64,000 nt of DNA from Chthonobacter rhizosphaerae (GCF_013839525.1 NZ_JACDIS010000016.1:1-64000); one strand, 5' to 3'. Positions 1 to 8,506 are shown, counted from the first letter of the stretch. Notes: a model not told the origin generated them from the sequence alone. Numbers and translations: made by a program.

Positions 1-483
1 GTCGTCGATGGCCGCGCCCTCGCGCAGGAACTCCGGGTTCGACACCACCGCCACGTCGGCGCGCGGATTGGCCTCGCGGATGATTCGCTCCACCTCGTCG
101 CCGGTGCCGACCGGCACCGTGGACTTGGTCACCACCACGGTGAAGCCCTTCACCGCCGACGCGATCTCCCGGGCCGCCCCATGGACGTAGGAGAGGTCCG
201 CGTGCCCGTCGCCGCGCCGCGACGGCGTGCCGACCGCGATGAACACCACGTCGGCGTCCGCCACCGGCTGCTCCAGCGCCGTCGTGAACGACAGCCGACC
301 CGCCGCCACGTTCGTCGCCACCAGCTGGTCGAGGCCCGGCTCGAAGATGGGGATCTGCCCGCCGAGGAGGGCGTCGATCTTGCGCTGGTCCTTGTCGATG
401 CACACGACCGTGTGGCCGAAGTCCGCCAGGCAGGCCCCCGACACCAGGCCCACGTACCCCGAGCCGATCATGGCGATTCGCAT
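1..483 (-). CDS. ugd: UDP-glucose 6-dehydrogenase, N-terminal part (cut by window edge)
   Basis: Oxidises UDP-glucose to UDP-glucuronate in the cytoplasm with two NAD+, feeding acidic exopolysaccharide. Only the first 161 residues are in the window; the C-terminal part lies beyond the left edge. It opens with the Rossmann motif MIGSGYVGLVSG (residues 5-16), followed by the family signatures FEPGL (48-52), VGTPS (84-88) and TKSTVPVGTG (119-128). The ATG at 483 is preceded by CTGGAG. The next gene upstream on the same strand is a sugar transferase, which fits an exopolysaccharide locus continuing to the left. The close relative UDP-N-acetylmannosamine dehydrogenase is less likely given the FEPGL and STVPVGTG wording. 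Confidence 0.93.
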   Translation of the reverse strand, partial: MRIAMIGSGYVGLVSGACLADFGHTVVCIDKDQRKIDALLGGQIPIFEPGLDQLVATNVAAGRLSFTTALEQPVADADVVFIAVGTPSRRGDGHADLSYVHGAAREIASAVKGFTVVVTKSTVPVGTGDEVERIIREANPRADVAVVSNPEFLREGAAIDD

Positions 484-752
484 TGCAGACACTCCAGAAT
501 TCGCCCGACCGCCCCCGCGCCGGACCCGCCCGGCATGCGGTCCTACTCGCGGGCGGTCAGACCACCGGGATCCCGGCGGCGGCCCGGGCGGCGCGCTCGC
601 CGGCGAGGCGGCGGAACCGCCCGCACTCTAGTGAGCCCGATCCGCAGGCGCCAGCCGGATCGCCCGGCGCGAGAGGCGCTGCGTCGCCATGGCGCCGCCT
701 GCGTTGCATCCGTGCACAGGGGAACGGGCCGCGCCGGCGCGCCCGAACGGAA

Positions 753-780
753 ACCGCCGGGTCCCATCGGGCCCGGCGGT
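753..780 (-). terminator. hairpin downstream of the sugar transferase gene
   Basis: A perfect 9-bp GC-rich inverted repeat (753-761 with 772-780) encloses a 10-base loop, about 45 bases past the stop codon of the sugar transferase. On the minus strand only a short TT run follows, so termination is plausible but not canonical. The rest of the 484-823 gap shows no credible gene. Confidence 0.5.
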
Positions 781-823
781 CTGTCCTGCCGGCGTCGCCG
801 GCGATCGGATCTTCGAGGCGCGG

Positions 824-1732
824 TCAGTAGCCGCTGCCGGAGAGGAACTCGGTCCACACGGTGCGCAGGATGATTCGCATGTCGAGCGCCACCGAGAAGT
901 GCCGGATGTACTCCAGATCGTGCTCCACCCGGAGCCGCGCCTTGTTGGCGTCCGTGGTCGGCCCCCGGTAGCCGTTCACCTGGGCAAGCCCGGTGAGGCC
1001 CGGCCGCATGGCGTGGCGCAGCGGGTAGTTCGGCACCAGTTCCTCGTACGGAACGCCGCCGGCGAGCATGCCCGCCACGTGCGGCCGCGGACCGACGAGC
1101 GACATGTCGCCCTTCAAGACGTTGAGGAGCTGCGGCAGCTCGTCGATGCTGGTCCGCCGGATGAAGCGGCCGATCGGAGTGACGCGCGGATCGTTCTCCG
1201 TCGTCTGGGCGACGCCGGAGACGTCGCACCGGTCGGTGTACATCGAGCGGAACTTGTAGATCTCGAACTCCACGTTGCCGAGACCCACCCGGTACTGCTT
1301 GAAGAACACCGGCCCACGGCTGCTCAGCTTGATGATGAGCGCGACCGTCAGGAGGAGAGGGGCGAGCGCGATCAGGGCGGCGAGGGCGAGGGTGAAGTCC
1401 ATCGCCCGCTTGACGCCGTGCTGCCACGGCGCCGCCGAGCCCAGGATGGTCTGGACCGGCTCGGCGCTGCGGACGGCGCCCTGCGGCACCGGCGTGCGCC
1501 GGGCGGTGCTTGCGACTGCCGCGGTGCGGCCGGCGCGGGCTCGATTGTCCCCCTGCGGCTGCCAGATCACCGACTGCAGCGGCGCCGAATCGTCAGCCTC
1601 GGACGGAAAGGACCCGACCGGAGACGCGCCAGCGAGGGAGTATTCCGTAGTGCGAACTGGCGAAACCGCCAGACTGTTGAAATAGTCGTTCGCTAACCGC
1701 TTGAAAAAGCCGGCTTGCATCATGGAACGCAT
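824..1732 (-). CDS. exopolysaccharide-priming sugar transferase (bacterial sugar transferase family)
   Basis: Predicted to transfer a sugar-1-phosphate from a nucleotide sugar to undecaprenyl phosphate, the priming step of exopolysaccharide repeat-unit assembly at the inner membrane. The protein has 302 residues. Residues 1-105 are poorly conserved and Ala/Pro-rich. One membrane helix lies at about 112-136. The catalytic domain carries the family hallmarks FRSMY (161-165), RRTSIDELPQLLNVLKGDMS (192-211) and LVGPRP (212-217), and ends with the typical C-terminal FLSGSGY. The ATG at 1732 is chosen because CTGGAG sits six bases upstream; the frame stays open to 1771. It is shorter than PssY/ExoY-type enzymes that carry a multi-helix N-terminus. 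ugd lies downstream on the same strand. Confidence 0.93.
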   Translation of the reverse strand: MRSMMQAGFFKRLANDYFNSLAVSPVRTTEYSLAGASPVGSFPSEADDSAPLQSVIWQPQGDNRARAGRTAAVASTARRTPVPQGAVRSAEPVQTILGSAAPWQHGVKRAMDFTLALAALIALAPLLLTVALIIKLSSRGPVFFKQYRVGLGNVEFEIYKFRSMYTDRCDVSGVAQTTENDPRVTPIGRFIRRTSIDELPQLLNVLKGDMSLVGPRPHVAGMLAGGVPYEELVPNYPLRHAMRPGLTGLAQVNGYRGPTTDANKARLRVEHDLEYIRHFSVALDMRIILRTVWTEFLSGSGY

Positions 1733-2063
1733 TTCGAACTCCAGAAAAATAACAAGCCTTGCAGCTGGCACCGCTCAGCCCGCGGAGAACGCGGAAGTCC
1801 AATCTCAAAAATCGATAACCAATGTTGCGATACGGTAAACAACCATTAATCTCGCCTTTTAACTGTATGTTAGCCATCGGTCTGATTGCAACAGAAACCT
1901 CGGCCTCGGCCATACAGCTTGGAAGAATTTGGTTACCGTGACCGCCCCGTTGAGACTCGCTTGGATCGGACCGTGAAGGTGATATTCCCGACTTCGAAGA
2001 CACCTGGACTGGCAGGCGAACCGACCCGTCAATCCTAACTAATTTCGGAGGATAAAGCTAAAA

Positions 2064-2080
2064 TTGTTGCATTGCAACAA
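2064..2080. promoter_or_regulatory. 17-bp perfect palindrome, candidate operator
   Basis: The sequence TTGTTGCATTGCAACAA is two 8-base arms, TTGTTGCA and TGCAACAA, around a single central T. It lies in AT-rich sequence about 330 bases upstream of the sugar transferase start and 365 bases upstream of the BTLCP start. Its shape fits a homodimeric regulator site. Which regulator binds is unknown. Confidence 0.5.
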
Positions 2081-2384
2081 CCTAATGCATGCCTCTGTCT
2101 TATCAAGTTGTATGCATGAATAAACTTGGCCTGACTCTCCGTTGCTCGCAAAGCGGCCGAATCATCGAACAATCAACTGGATTTGACCCCGTGACACGCG
2201 CCTTCTGGCGCACCCCGGCCTGCCCGGAGAGCCGATCCGACTCTTCACTTGGGCAAGCACCGTGTCCGGAACGACACAGCACCCTCCTTAACGGATGAGC
2301 CGTTCGGCTTGTTCCAGATGGTTTATCTAAACTTATCGCGGCCAAACTGGGGCGGCGGCCCCCGGGGTCAGGGTTTTCCCTAAT

Positions 2385-2390
2385 TATAAT
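2385..2390 (+). promoter_or_regulatory. TATAAT -10-like hexamer upstream of the BTLCP gene
   Basis: A consensus TATAAT lies 55 bases before the ATG at 2445, in the last AT-rich patch before coding sequence. No good -35 hexamer is visible 16-18 bases upstream, so this is a weak promoter call. Confidence 0.35.
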
Positions 2391-2444
2391 CGTCTTCGCA
2401 TGTGTCCCATGCTCGTCCGAACGTGACCGTGACCGGAGGGGGCG

Positions 2445-3089
2445 ATGGTGCGCAAGCGGGTCTGGACGACGCTCGTCCTGATCGCACTTGGAGTTCTGGC
2501 GGACAGGGCGAGCGCGGGATTCGTGCCGTCCGACGAGGCCAGCGTCGAGCTTCCGCTCGCCATCCGGCTGACCGAGGCCGAGCCGGCGTCCGAGCCCTTC
2601 GGCCATTCCATGTTCTGCCGCCGCGTGCCGTCCCTCTGCACGGTCCGGCCGGGCCAGCGCCCGGCGGACGCCGATGGCGCCCTCGTCCTCGACCATCCCG
2701 CCATGGACATGATCTCCCGCGTCCACCGCGTGGTGAACCGCGCGATTCGCCCCCAGGCCGAGCGGGTCGGCGCGCCCGACCACTGGAAGGTCGGCGGCGT
2801 GTCCGGCGACTGCGAGGACTACGCGCTCGCCAAGCGCGAGCTCCTGGTGCGGCTCGGCGTGCCCAGCCGCGCGCTCCGCCTCGCCACCGGGCACCTGCGG
2901 AACGGCGAGTATCACGCCGTCCTCCTCGTCCGCACCGATCGCGGCGACCTCGTCCTCGACAACCTCAACCGGGACGTCCGCGCCGCCGAACGGTCCGGCC
3001 TGCGATTCGACATGATCCAGGATGGCGACGACCCGCGGGTGTTCCGCCGCGTCCGACCGGCCGCCGAGGCGAGGGCCCTAGGCGTCTGA
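2445..3089 (+). CDS. bacterial transglutaminase-like cysteine peptidase (BTLCP)
   Basis: A secreted or periplasmic cysteine proteinase-fold protein of 214 residues. It has an N-terminal signal peptide (hydrophobic 8-18, likely cleavage after ASA at about 24). The BTLCP catalytic triad is visible as Cys123 in GDCEDYALAKRELL, His157 in YHAVLLV and Asp172 in LVLDNLN. A pair of cysteines at 58 and 65 may form a disulfide. Known relatives (LapG type) cleave surface adhesins under c-di-GMP control; this short version without a visible LapD partner nearby may have another target. GGAGGGGG precedes the ATG. Confidence 0.9.
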   Translation: MVRKRVWTTLVLIALGVLADRASAGFVPSDEASVELPLAIRLTEAEPASEPFGHSMFCRRVPSLCTVRPGQRPADADGALVLDHPAMDMISRVHRVVNRAIRPQAERVGAPDHWKVGGVSGDCEDYALAKRELLVRLGVPSRALRLATGHLRNGEYHAVLLVRTDRGDLVLDNLNRDVRAAERSGLRFDMIQDGDDPRVFRRVRPAAEARALGV

Positions 3090-3112
3090 GGGCCAGGCCT
3101 CCGCCGCCGACG

Positions 3113-3412
3113 TCACGGCGTCAGGACCCGCGCGCTCTCGCTTCCCGCGACTTCCGGGACCGCCTGCGGGGTGGACCGGGAGCCGGTCTGCCGCACGATC
3201 GCCCGGAGCGCGAGGCCGAGGCCGAGTCCCGCGTTCAGCGCCAGCATCGTGCCGACCAGCGCCAGCGCGCCGGTCCACAGCCCGTGGACGGCGACGAAAA
3301 CGGGAGCGCCCACCACCAGCGCGAGCCCGGCGAACAGCGCCAGTCCCGCAGGTCGAAATCGGAGACCGGCCATGATGCCGAACAGAGCTGTCGCAGCATA
3401 GAGCAGAGTCAT
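3113..3412 (-). CDS. small hydrophobic membrane protein, unknown function
   Basis: A 99-residue protein with two to three hydrophobic segments (about 1-15, 22-43 and 46-70), ending in a polar Ser/Pro-containing tail. I do not recognise a family. It converges on the BTLCP gene with 23 bases between stops. The ATG at 3412 has only a weak ribosome binding site (GCGAG), so expression is likely but not certain. Confidence 0.55.
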   Translation of the reverse strand: MTLLYAATALFGIMAGLRFRPAGLALFAGLALVVGAPVFVAVHGLWTGALALVGTMLALNAGLGLGLALRAIVRQTGSRSTPQAVPEVAGSESARVLTP

Positions 3413-3761
3413 CTCGCAACCGCCGTATCCGAACGCGTCTCCGTGGCCTTGGAAACCTTACGTTTACTTACAGAACGGGTCCGTGGACGAAAGGTTCGCC
3501 CGGGCGCCGCCGGCCATCGACGATTACGCCGCCGAACTCGTTAGCGCCGGATTACGGCAAACCTTGAAAGCAAGAACAAGTATGCTTTTTCGGCAAATCC
3601 GGCGAACTCTGTCGTCGCCGCGTTTGCTTGGCGGGCCGGCGCAACGGAGCCGCACAATCGTCGGCGTCCGGCTCCGGGGATCGTGATCGGCGCGCCCCTG
3701 GAGATATCGCCGGGATGCGTTACGTTTTCCCGGGCCCGTCATCTGCATCTCTTGGAAGCTT
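3413..3761. other. gene-free gap with a long-range inverted repeat
   Basis: This divergent intergenic region holds an exact 9-bp inverted repeat (CGCCGGATT at 3545-3553, AATCCGGCG at 3596-3604) around a 42-base AT-richer loop. It may be a promoter region, a leader structure or a small RNA. I see no convincing protein gene here. Confidence 0.4.
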
Positions 3762-4502
3762 ATGGTCTCGCATACGTTCGGAACACTGGCCTCCATGGCG
3801 TCCGTCGGCCGCTCGGGGCCGCTCGCGGCCGCGTTCGTCTTCGTGGCCGTCGTGGCGGTCGCGCTCGCGGCGCTCACCACCGCCGGATCGGCCGGCGCGG
3901 CCGTGGCGCTCCTGGTGGCGGGCGTCGGCGCGGCCGCCGTCTGGCTCCATGCCGACGCGGACGCGCCTTTCGGCCTGCCCAACCTCGTCACCCTCGTCCG
4001 GCTCGCCCTCGCGGCCCTCCTCGCCGGACACGTGGCCGACCGGAGCGTCGCCTCGCCGGCCGAAACGCTCGCCTGGGGATTCGCGGCCGTCGCGGCGGTC
4101 GGCCTCGCGCTCGACGGGGTCGACGGCTGGCTCGCCCGCCGCTTCGGCCCGGACACGCCGTTCGGCGCCCGCTTCGACATGGAGACCGACGCCTTCGCGA
4201 TCCTGGCCCTGTCCGCCCTGGCGGTCGTCTCCGGCAAGGTCGGCGCCTGGGCGCTCGCCATCGGGCTCATGCGCTACGTCTTCGTGGCGGCCGCCTGGGT
4301 CTGGCCGTGGCTCGCCGGCCCGCTGCCGCCGTCGGTGCGCCGGAAGGCGGTCTGCGTGCTGCAGGGAGCGGTGCTCATCCTCCTGGCGCTGCCGCCCGTC
4401 GGCCCCGGACCCGGCGCGCCCCTCGCGGCGGCGGCCCTCCTGGCGCTCGCCTGGTCCTTCGCCGTCGATGTCCGCCACCTCGCCCGGTCGCGCTCCCGGT
4501 GA
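3762..4502 (+). CDS. CDP-alcohol phosphatidyltransferase family membrane protein
   Basis: Integral membrane enzyme expected to swap CMP of a CDP-linked donor for an alcohol, as in phospholipid head-group or polyol-phosphate synthesis. The family motif D-G-x2-A-R-x8-G-x3-D-x3-D is complete: D121-G122, A125-R126, G135, D139 and D143, with D118 three residues before it. Several hydrophobic helices surround it (about 20-40, 45-62, 74-92, 103-117, 145-165, 200-215). The protein has 246 residues. GGAAG lies just before the ATG; a second in-frame ATG at codon 12 is possible. The last bases overlap the next gene in a GTGA junction, so the two are probably co-translated. Alcohol and donor cannot be read from sequence. 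Confidence 0.88.
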   Translation: MVSHTFGTLASMASVGRSGPLAAAFVFVAVVAVALAALTTAGSAGAAVALLVAGVGAAAVWLHADADAPFGLPNLVTLVRLALAALLAGHVADRSVASPAETLAWGFAAVAAVGLALDGVDGWLARRFGPDTPFGARFDMETDAFAILALSALAVVSGKVGAWALAIGLMRYVFVAAAWVWPWLAGPLPPSVRRKAVCVLQGAVLILLALPPVGPGPGAPLAAAALLALAWSFAVDVRHLARSRSR

Positions 4503-5248
4503 CCGTCCGCCCGGCTCTCCTTGCGGGCATCGCCCGCTCGCTCGCCGTCTACTACGGCCAGCCCTGGAAGACGGCGGCGCTCCGCCGCCTCTACGCCGGC
4601 ATCGTCCGGCCGGGCGACCTTGCGTTCGACATCGGCTGCCACGTGGGCAACCGCACCCGCGCCCTGCACCGGCTCGGCGCGCGCGTGGTCGCCCTGGAGC
4701 CGCAGCCCGATCTCCACGCGCTCCTCGCCCGCATCCTGCCGGCCGACCGGGTGGTCCTCCTCCGCAAGGCGGCCGGGGCCGCTCCGGGCCGGCTGACGCT
4801 CGCGGTCAGCAGCCGCCACCCCACCGTCTCCACCCTGTCCCGGTCCTGGATCGACCAGGTCTCCCGCACGGAGGGCTTCGCCGGCGTCCGCTGGGACGAC
4901 GCGGTCGAGGTGGAGGTCGTCACCCTGGACGGCCTCATCGCCGAGCACGGCATGCCACGGTTCGTGAAGATCGACGTGGAGGGCTTCGAGCCCGAGATCC
5001 TCGCCGGCCTGTCCCGTCCCGTGCCCTGGGTCGCGTTCGAATACCTGCCGGCGACGCGCTCGCTCGCCGACGCCTGCCTCGGCCGGCTCGCCGCGCTCGG
5101 CCCCTACCGGTTCAACCGCACCGAGGGCGAGGACCACCGCTTCCGCCATGCGGACTGGCTCGATGCCGCCGCCATGGCGGCTGTGCTCGCCGGGATCGGA
5201 TCCGACGAGCGCTCCGGCGACGTCTACGCCCGGCTCGACCCGGCCTGA
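4499..5248 (+). CDS. FkbM family methyltransferase
   Basis: SAM-dependent O-methyltransferase of the FkbM family, 249 residues, often acting on sugars or polyketides. The SAM site reads FDIGCHVGNRT (about 43-53), followed by LEPQPD and, near residue 160, the family signature FVKIDVEGFEPEIL. The GTG start at 4499 overlaps the stop of the CDP-alcohol phosphatidyltransferase by four bases and places the first Ala/Leu-rich helix at the N-terminus, so translational coupling is likely. Its 3' end overlaps the convergent membrane-protein gene by 25 bases. A role in decorating an envelope lipid or glycan made by the neighbouring genes is inference. Confidence 0.88.
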   Translation: MTVRPALLAGIARSLAVYYGQPWKTAALRRLYAGIVRPGDLAFDIGCHVGNRTRALHRLGARVVALEPQPDLHALLARILPADRVVLLRKAAGAAPGRLTLAVSSRHPTVSTLSRSWIDQVSRTEGFAGVRWDDAVEVEVVTLDGLIAEHGMPRFVKIDVEGFEPEILAGLSRPVPWVAFEYLPATRSLADACLGRLAALGPYRFNRTEGEDHRFRHADWLDAAAMAAVLAGIGSDERSGDVYARLDPA

Positions 5249-6234
5249 CGCGCCCCAGCCGTCAGCGCCGCGAGAGCGAGGCCCGGCAGGGCGCCCGCGA
5301 TCACCACCGCCCCGTAGAGAGCCGCCGTCGCGGCCCCTTCGGCGGCGGTCAGCCCGGCCAGCGGCCAGAGCGCCGCCGCCGTTCCCTCGCGCAGCCCCCA
5401 TCCGCCCACCGTGATGGGCACCAGCATGCTCAGGAGCGTCAGCGGCACCAGCACCAGCAGCCCCACCGGCGGCAGCGGCGCGCCCACCGCCTCCGCCGCC
5501 AGCGCGAACACCGCCACGTAGCTTGCCGCGATCAGGAGGCTCACGCCGCCCTGCACCGCCCAGGCGCCCCGCTCTCCAAAGGCGCGGCGGAAATCCGGCC
5601 CGAGGTCGGCGAGCGCCGCCCGCACCGGCGCCGGACCCACCCGGCCGGCGACCGCGACCGCCGCCGCCCCCGCCGCCATCACGGCCGGCACCGCCAGCAC
5701 CAGGGCCGCCGCGCCGGGCGGCGCTCCGGAAAGGCCCGCCAGCGCCGCCGCCGCCAGCCCGCCCGCGGCCATCACGGCGAAGGCCGCCTGTCCGGCCAGC
5801 CGCTCCAGCACCACGGCGCGCACGGCCGCCCGGGTCGCGGGCGGCCCGCCGCCGGCGTGGCGCGACCGCAGGGCGCGCATCACGTCGCCGGCCATGCCGC
5901 CCGGCAGCACCATGTTGAGGAGGCTCGACAGGTGATAGTCCGCCGCCGCCGGCCCGAACGGCAGATCCAGCCCCAGCCGCCCGGCCGTAAACCGCCAGCG
6001 CCACGCGGAAGCCAGGATCTGCCCGGCCACCACCGGCAGCGCCAGCAGCAGCGGGCCGGCGTCGACCCGGGCGAGAACCGCCCAGAGCGCCGCCGGATCG
6101 ACCGCCAGCGCCGTCGCCGGCAGAAGCACAGCCGCCGCCAGCCAGCGCCAGCCGGACGCGGCGGCCCGGTATCGCGTTCGGCTCTTGCGCGGAGCGGTCC
6201 TGTCGGGGTCTTCTCGTCCGGATGAGGAGGTCAT
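5224..6234 (-). CDS. lysylphosphatidylglycerol synthase transmembrane-type (UPF0104) protein
   Basis: A 336-residue polytopic membrane protein resembling the flippase/transmembrane half of MprF-like proteins (UPF0104) without the aminoacyltransferase domain. Visible family features include QILASAWRWRFTAGRLG, a YHLSSLLNMVLPGGMAGDV segment typical of this fold, and late VPITVGGWGLREG. The ATG at 6234 lies only three bases from the ATG of the divergent sulfatase. It has no good ribosome binding site of its own, so a start further inside is possible. Lipid or polyprenyl transport is the usual guess for this family; the neighbours (phosphatidyltransferase, methyltransferase, sulfatase) support an envelope role. 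Confidence 0.82.
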   Translation of the reverse strand: MTSSSGREDPDRTAPRKSRTRYRAAASGWRWLAAAVLLPATALAVDPAALWAVLARVDAGPLLLALPVVAGQILASAWRWRFTAGRLGLDLPFGPAAADYHLSSLLNMVLPGGMAGDVMRALRSRHAGGGPPATRAAVRAVVLERLAGQAAFAVMAAGGLAAAALAGLSGAPPGAAALVLAVPAVMAAGAAAVAVAGRVGPAPVRAALADLGPDFRRAFGERGAWAVQGGVSLLIAASYVAVFALAAEAVGAPLPPVGLLVLVPLTLLSMLVPITVGGWGLREGTAAALWPLAGLTAAEGAATAALYGAVVIAGALPGLALAALTAGARQAGSSRA

Positions 6235-6237
6235 TGC

Positions 6238-7965
6238 ATGGCGGGCGAGGGCGTGTCGGATCAGCGCGAGGGCCGGGCGGGGCGGACCGCCGGCGAGCCG
6301 GCGTCCACGTCCTCTACGGTCGTCACCGTCCTGGCGATCACCGTCCTCATGGCGGCCCTGCTCCTCCCGGATGCGGTGGAGCATATCACGCCCGCCGCCT
6401 TTCTGCGTCTGCCGCTCGAGCTCGTGCTGCTCGTCCTGGCGCTCGCCGTCCTGCCGACCCGGCTCGGGCGCCTCCTGGTTCCGGTCGCCGGCCTGCTCGT
6501 CGGGCTCGCGGCCATCGCGGGCCTCGCCGACATCGGCACCCGCATGGCCTTCGCCCGCCCGTTCGACGCGGTGCTCGACTGGCACCTGCTGCCGTCCGCC
6601 ATGCACCTCCTCGCCGGGACCCTCGGCCCGGTCGGCGCGTGGATCGGCGCCGCCGTGGCGGCTCTCCTTTCGGTGGCGCTCCTCGGCCTCGGCGTCTGGG
6701 CGGTCCGCCGGCTCGCCCGTCTCGTCGCCCGCTCGCCGCGCCGGGCGGCCCTTGGCGCCCTCTCCCTCGCTGCGCTCTGGAGCGTCCTCTCCTTCTCCGG
6801 CGCGGCCATCGACCCGCGCCTTCCGATCGCCGCGGCCGACGCCTCAAGGTCCACGGTCGAACGGATCGCCCGGGCGAGCGCGAGCCTCGCCGACATGGAG
6901 GCCTTCGAGGGCATCGCCGCCATCGACGCCTTCCGGACCGTGCCGGCCGACCAGCTCCTCGCCGGCCTGCACGGCAAGGACGTGCTGCTCGTCTTCGTGG
7001 AGAGCTACGGCCGCGACGCCCTGGAGAACCCGCTGTTCGCGCCAAACGTGACGGCCCTTCTCGCCGCCGGCGACAGCCGCCTCGCCAAGGCCGGCGTCGG
7101 CGTGCGCAGCGCTTTCCTGACGTCCCCCACCGTCGGCGGCCAGAGCTGGCTCGCGCACGGCACGGTCCTCTCCGGCCTCTGGATCGGCAACCAGCAGCGT
7201 TACGACAGCCTCGTCGCCGGGGACCGCTTCACTTTGGTGGATGCGTTCTCGAAAGCCGGCTGGCGCACCGTGGCGGTGATGCCGGCGATCGTGCGGCCCT
7301 GGCCGGAAGGCGAGACCTTCGGCTACGAGGCCATCTACGCCGCCAAGGACCTCGGCTATCGGGGCCGCCCGTTCGACTGGGTCACCATGCCCGACCAGTA
7401 CACCCTGGCCACCCTTCACGACCGCGAGCGCACGCTCGGGCCGCGCCGCCCCGTCATGGCCGAGGTGGCGCTCATCTCCAGCCACGCGCCCTGGACGCCC
7501 GTGCCCCGGCTCGTTCCCTGGCCCGAGGTGGGCGACGGCACCATCTTCGACCCCATGACCCTGGAGGGCGACCCGCCGGAGGTCGTCTGGCGCGACACCG
7601 GGCGCGTCCGCACCCAGTACCGGCTCGCCCTCGAATACACCCTCTCGACGATCCTCTCCTACGTGGAGACCTTCGGCGGCGAGGACCTCGTCACCATCGT
7701 GGTCGGCGACCACCAGCCGGCGCCGCTCGTCACGGGGGAGGGGGCCACCCGCGACGTGCCGATCCACATCCTCGCCAGCGACCCCGCCGTCCTCAACCGG
7801 ATCGCCGACTGGGGCTTCGCCGAAACACTCGTGCCGCCGCCGGACGCGCCCGTCTGGCGCATGGACGCCCTGCGCGACCGACTGCTCGCCGCTTTCGACG
7901 CCGACTACGCGCCCGCCGTCACCTCGGCGCCCCATCCGGCGGTGCCGGGCCTTTCGGTGGACTGA
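6238..7965 (+). CDS. LTA synthase/sulfatase family membrane-anchored phosphotransferase
   Basis: A 575-residue protein with about five membrane helices in residues 27-188, then a periplasmic alkaline-phosphatase-fold domain. The fold starts at VLLVFVESYGRDALE (249-263). SPTVGGQSW (297-304) sits where the Thr/Ser nucleophile is expected, and VVGDHQPAP is a late metal-binding motif. Relatives transfer phosphoglycerol or phosphoethanolamine to envelope glycans, or hydrolyse sulfate esters. GAGGAGG lies eight bases before the ATG, inside the start of the divergent gene. The 3' end overlaps the convergent gene at 7905 by 61 bases. It is likely a partner of the adjacent lipid-modification genes. 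Confidence 0.85.
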   Translation: MAGEGVSDQREGRAGRTAGEPASTSSTVVTVLAITVLMAALLLPDAVEHITPAAFLRLPLELVLLVLALAVLPTRLGRLLVPVAGLLVGLAAIAGLADIGTRMAFARPFDAVLDWHLLPSAMHLLAGTLGPVGAWIGAAVAALLSVALLGLGVWAVRRLARLVARSPRRAALGALSLAALWSVLSFSGAAIDPRLPIAAADASRSTVERIARASASLADMEAFEGIAAIDAFRTVPADQLLAGLHGKDVLLVFVESYGRDALENPLFAPNVTALLAAGDSRLAKAGVGVRSAFLTSPTVGGQSWLAHGTVLSGLWIGNQQRYDSLVAGDRFTLVDAFSKAGWRTVAVMPAIVRPWPEGETFGYEAIYAAKDLGYRGRPFDWVTMPDQYTLATLHDRERTLGPRRPVMAEVALISSHAPWTPVPRLVPWPEVGDGTIFDPMTLEGDPPEVVWRDTGRVRTQYRLALEYTLSTILSYVETFGGEDLVTIVVGDHQPAPLVTGEGATRDVPIHILASDPAVLNRIADWGFAETLVPPPDAPVWRMDALRDRLLAAFDADYAPAVTSAPHPAVPGLSVD

Positions 7966-8492
7966 CCGCGCCGGTCGTCCCGGAACGGATGGTCCACGTC
8001 GGTGAGGTCGTCGTCGAGCGCCGCGCCGCGCATCATCGACGGCGACCGGGGCATGCCGCTGCGGTCGCTGTAGTCGTAGACGTGGCTCGAGCGCTCGTGG
8101 TTCGCCGCCTGGGCGGCCCGCGCGGCCATCACGTCCACCAGCGTCACGCCGATCAGCGAGGCGATGGCGACGCCGGCCGCGTTCCGGTGGGGGTTGTGGC
8201 GGTTCATGGCCGTCGCCGCGCTGGCGATGTCCAGCATGTCGCCGGCCACCCGCGCCCAGAGCCACGGGGCCGGATTGCGCGCCGACAGAAGCCCGACGCC
8301 GGTCACGATCTCGCGCATCCCGAAGGCGCGCACTACGGGCTCCGTGCCGCGCAAGCCGAGGGTGCGGGTCACCGAACCCGGGGACACCAGTTCGGCCACG
8401 CCGAGTGCGATGGAGAACCAGCCGAGGCCGGTCGCCAGCGACTGCGGGTCCATGTGGTTCCCATGGTGGGAGCCGGTCAGGTGATGGGACAT
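7905..8492 (-). CDS. DUF4267-like small membrane protein
   Basis: A 195-residue protein with a His-rich start, then a hydrophobic region (about 20-135) reading like the DUF4267/cyclase-dehydrase N-terminal module: LGWFSIALGVAELVSPG, FGMREIVTGVGLL, WLWARVAGDMLDIAS. A charged, Asp/Arg-rich tail follows. AGGAGGAGG precedes the ATG and overlaps the end of the upstream alcohol dehydrogenase, so the two are probably one transcript. The function is unknown. The gene's last 61 bases overlap the convergent sulfatase gene; a shorter C-terminus is not available in this frame. Confidence 0.75.
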   Translation of the reverse strand: MSHHLTGSHHGNHMDPQSLATGLGWFSIALGVAELVSPGSVTRTLGLRGTEPVVRAFGMREIVTGVGLLSARNPAPWLWARVAGDMLDIASAATAMNRHNPHRNAAGVAIASLIGVTLVDVMAARAAQAANHERSSHVYDYSDRSGMPRSPSMMRGAALDDDLTDVDHPFRDDRRGQSTERPGTAGWGAEVTAGA

Positions 8493-8506
8493 GACACTCC
8501 TCCTCC

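Larger units (their letters stand above)
1733..2444. other. AT-rich gene-free gap between EPS genes and the BTLCP gene
   Basis: About 710 bases hold no convincing gene. The stretch 1800-2110 is far more AT-rich than its surroundings. It must contain the promoters of the sugar transferase (minus strand) and the BTLCP peptidase (plus strand). It contains a 17-bp palindrome and a TATAAT hexamer, listed separately. Short open frames here (for example 2089-2298 plus) lack a good ribosome binding site and family resemblance. Confidence 0.7.

Noticed and set aside
2089-2298. 69-residue open frame in the AT-rich gap
   Set aside because: No ribosome binding site or family resemblance, and the composition looks non-coding.
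3628-6225. 865-codon plus-strand open frame
   Set aside because: It crosses the phosphatidyltransferase and FkbM genes in the wrong phase and gives Arg/Pro-rich nonsense.
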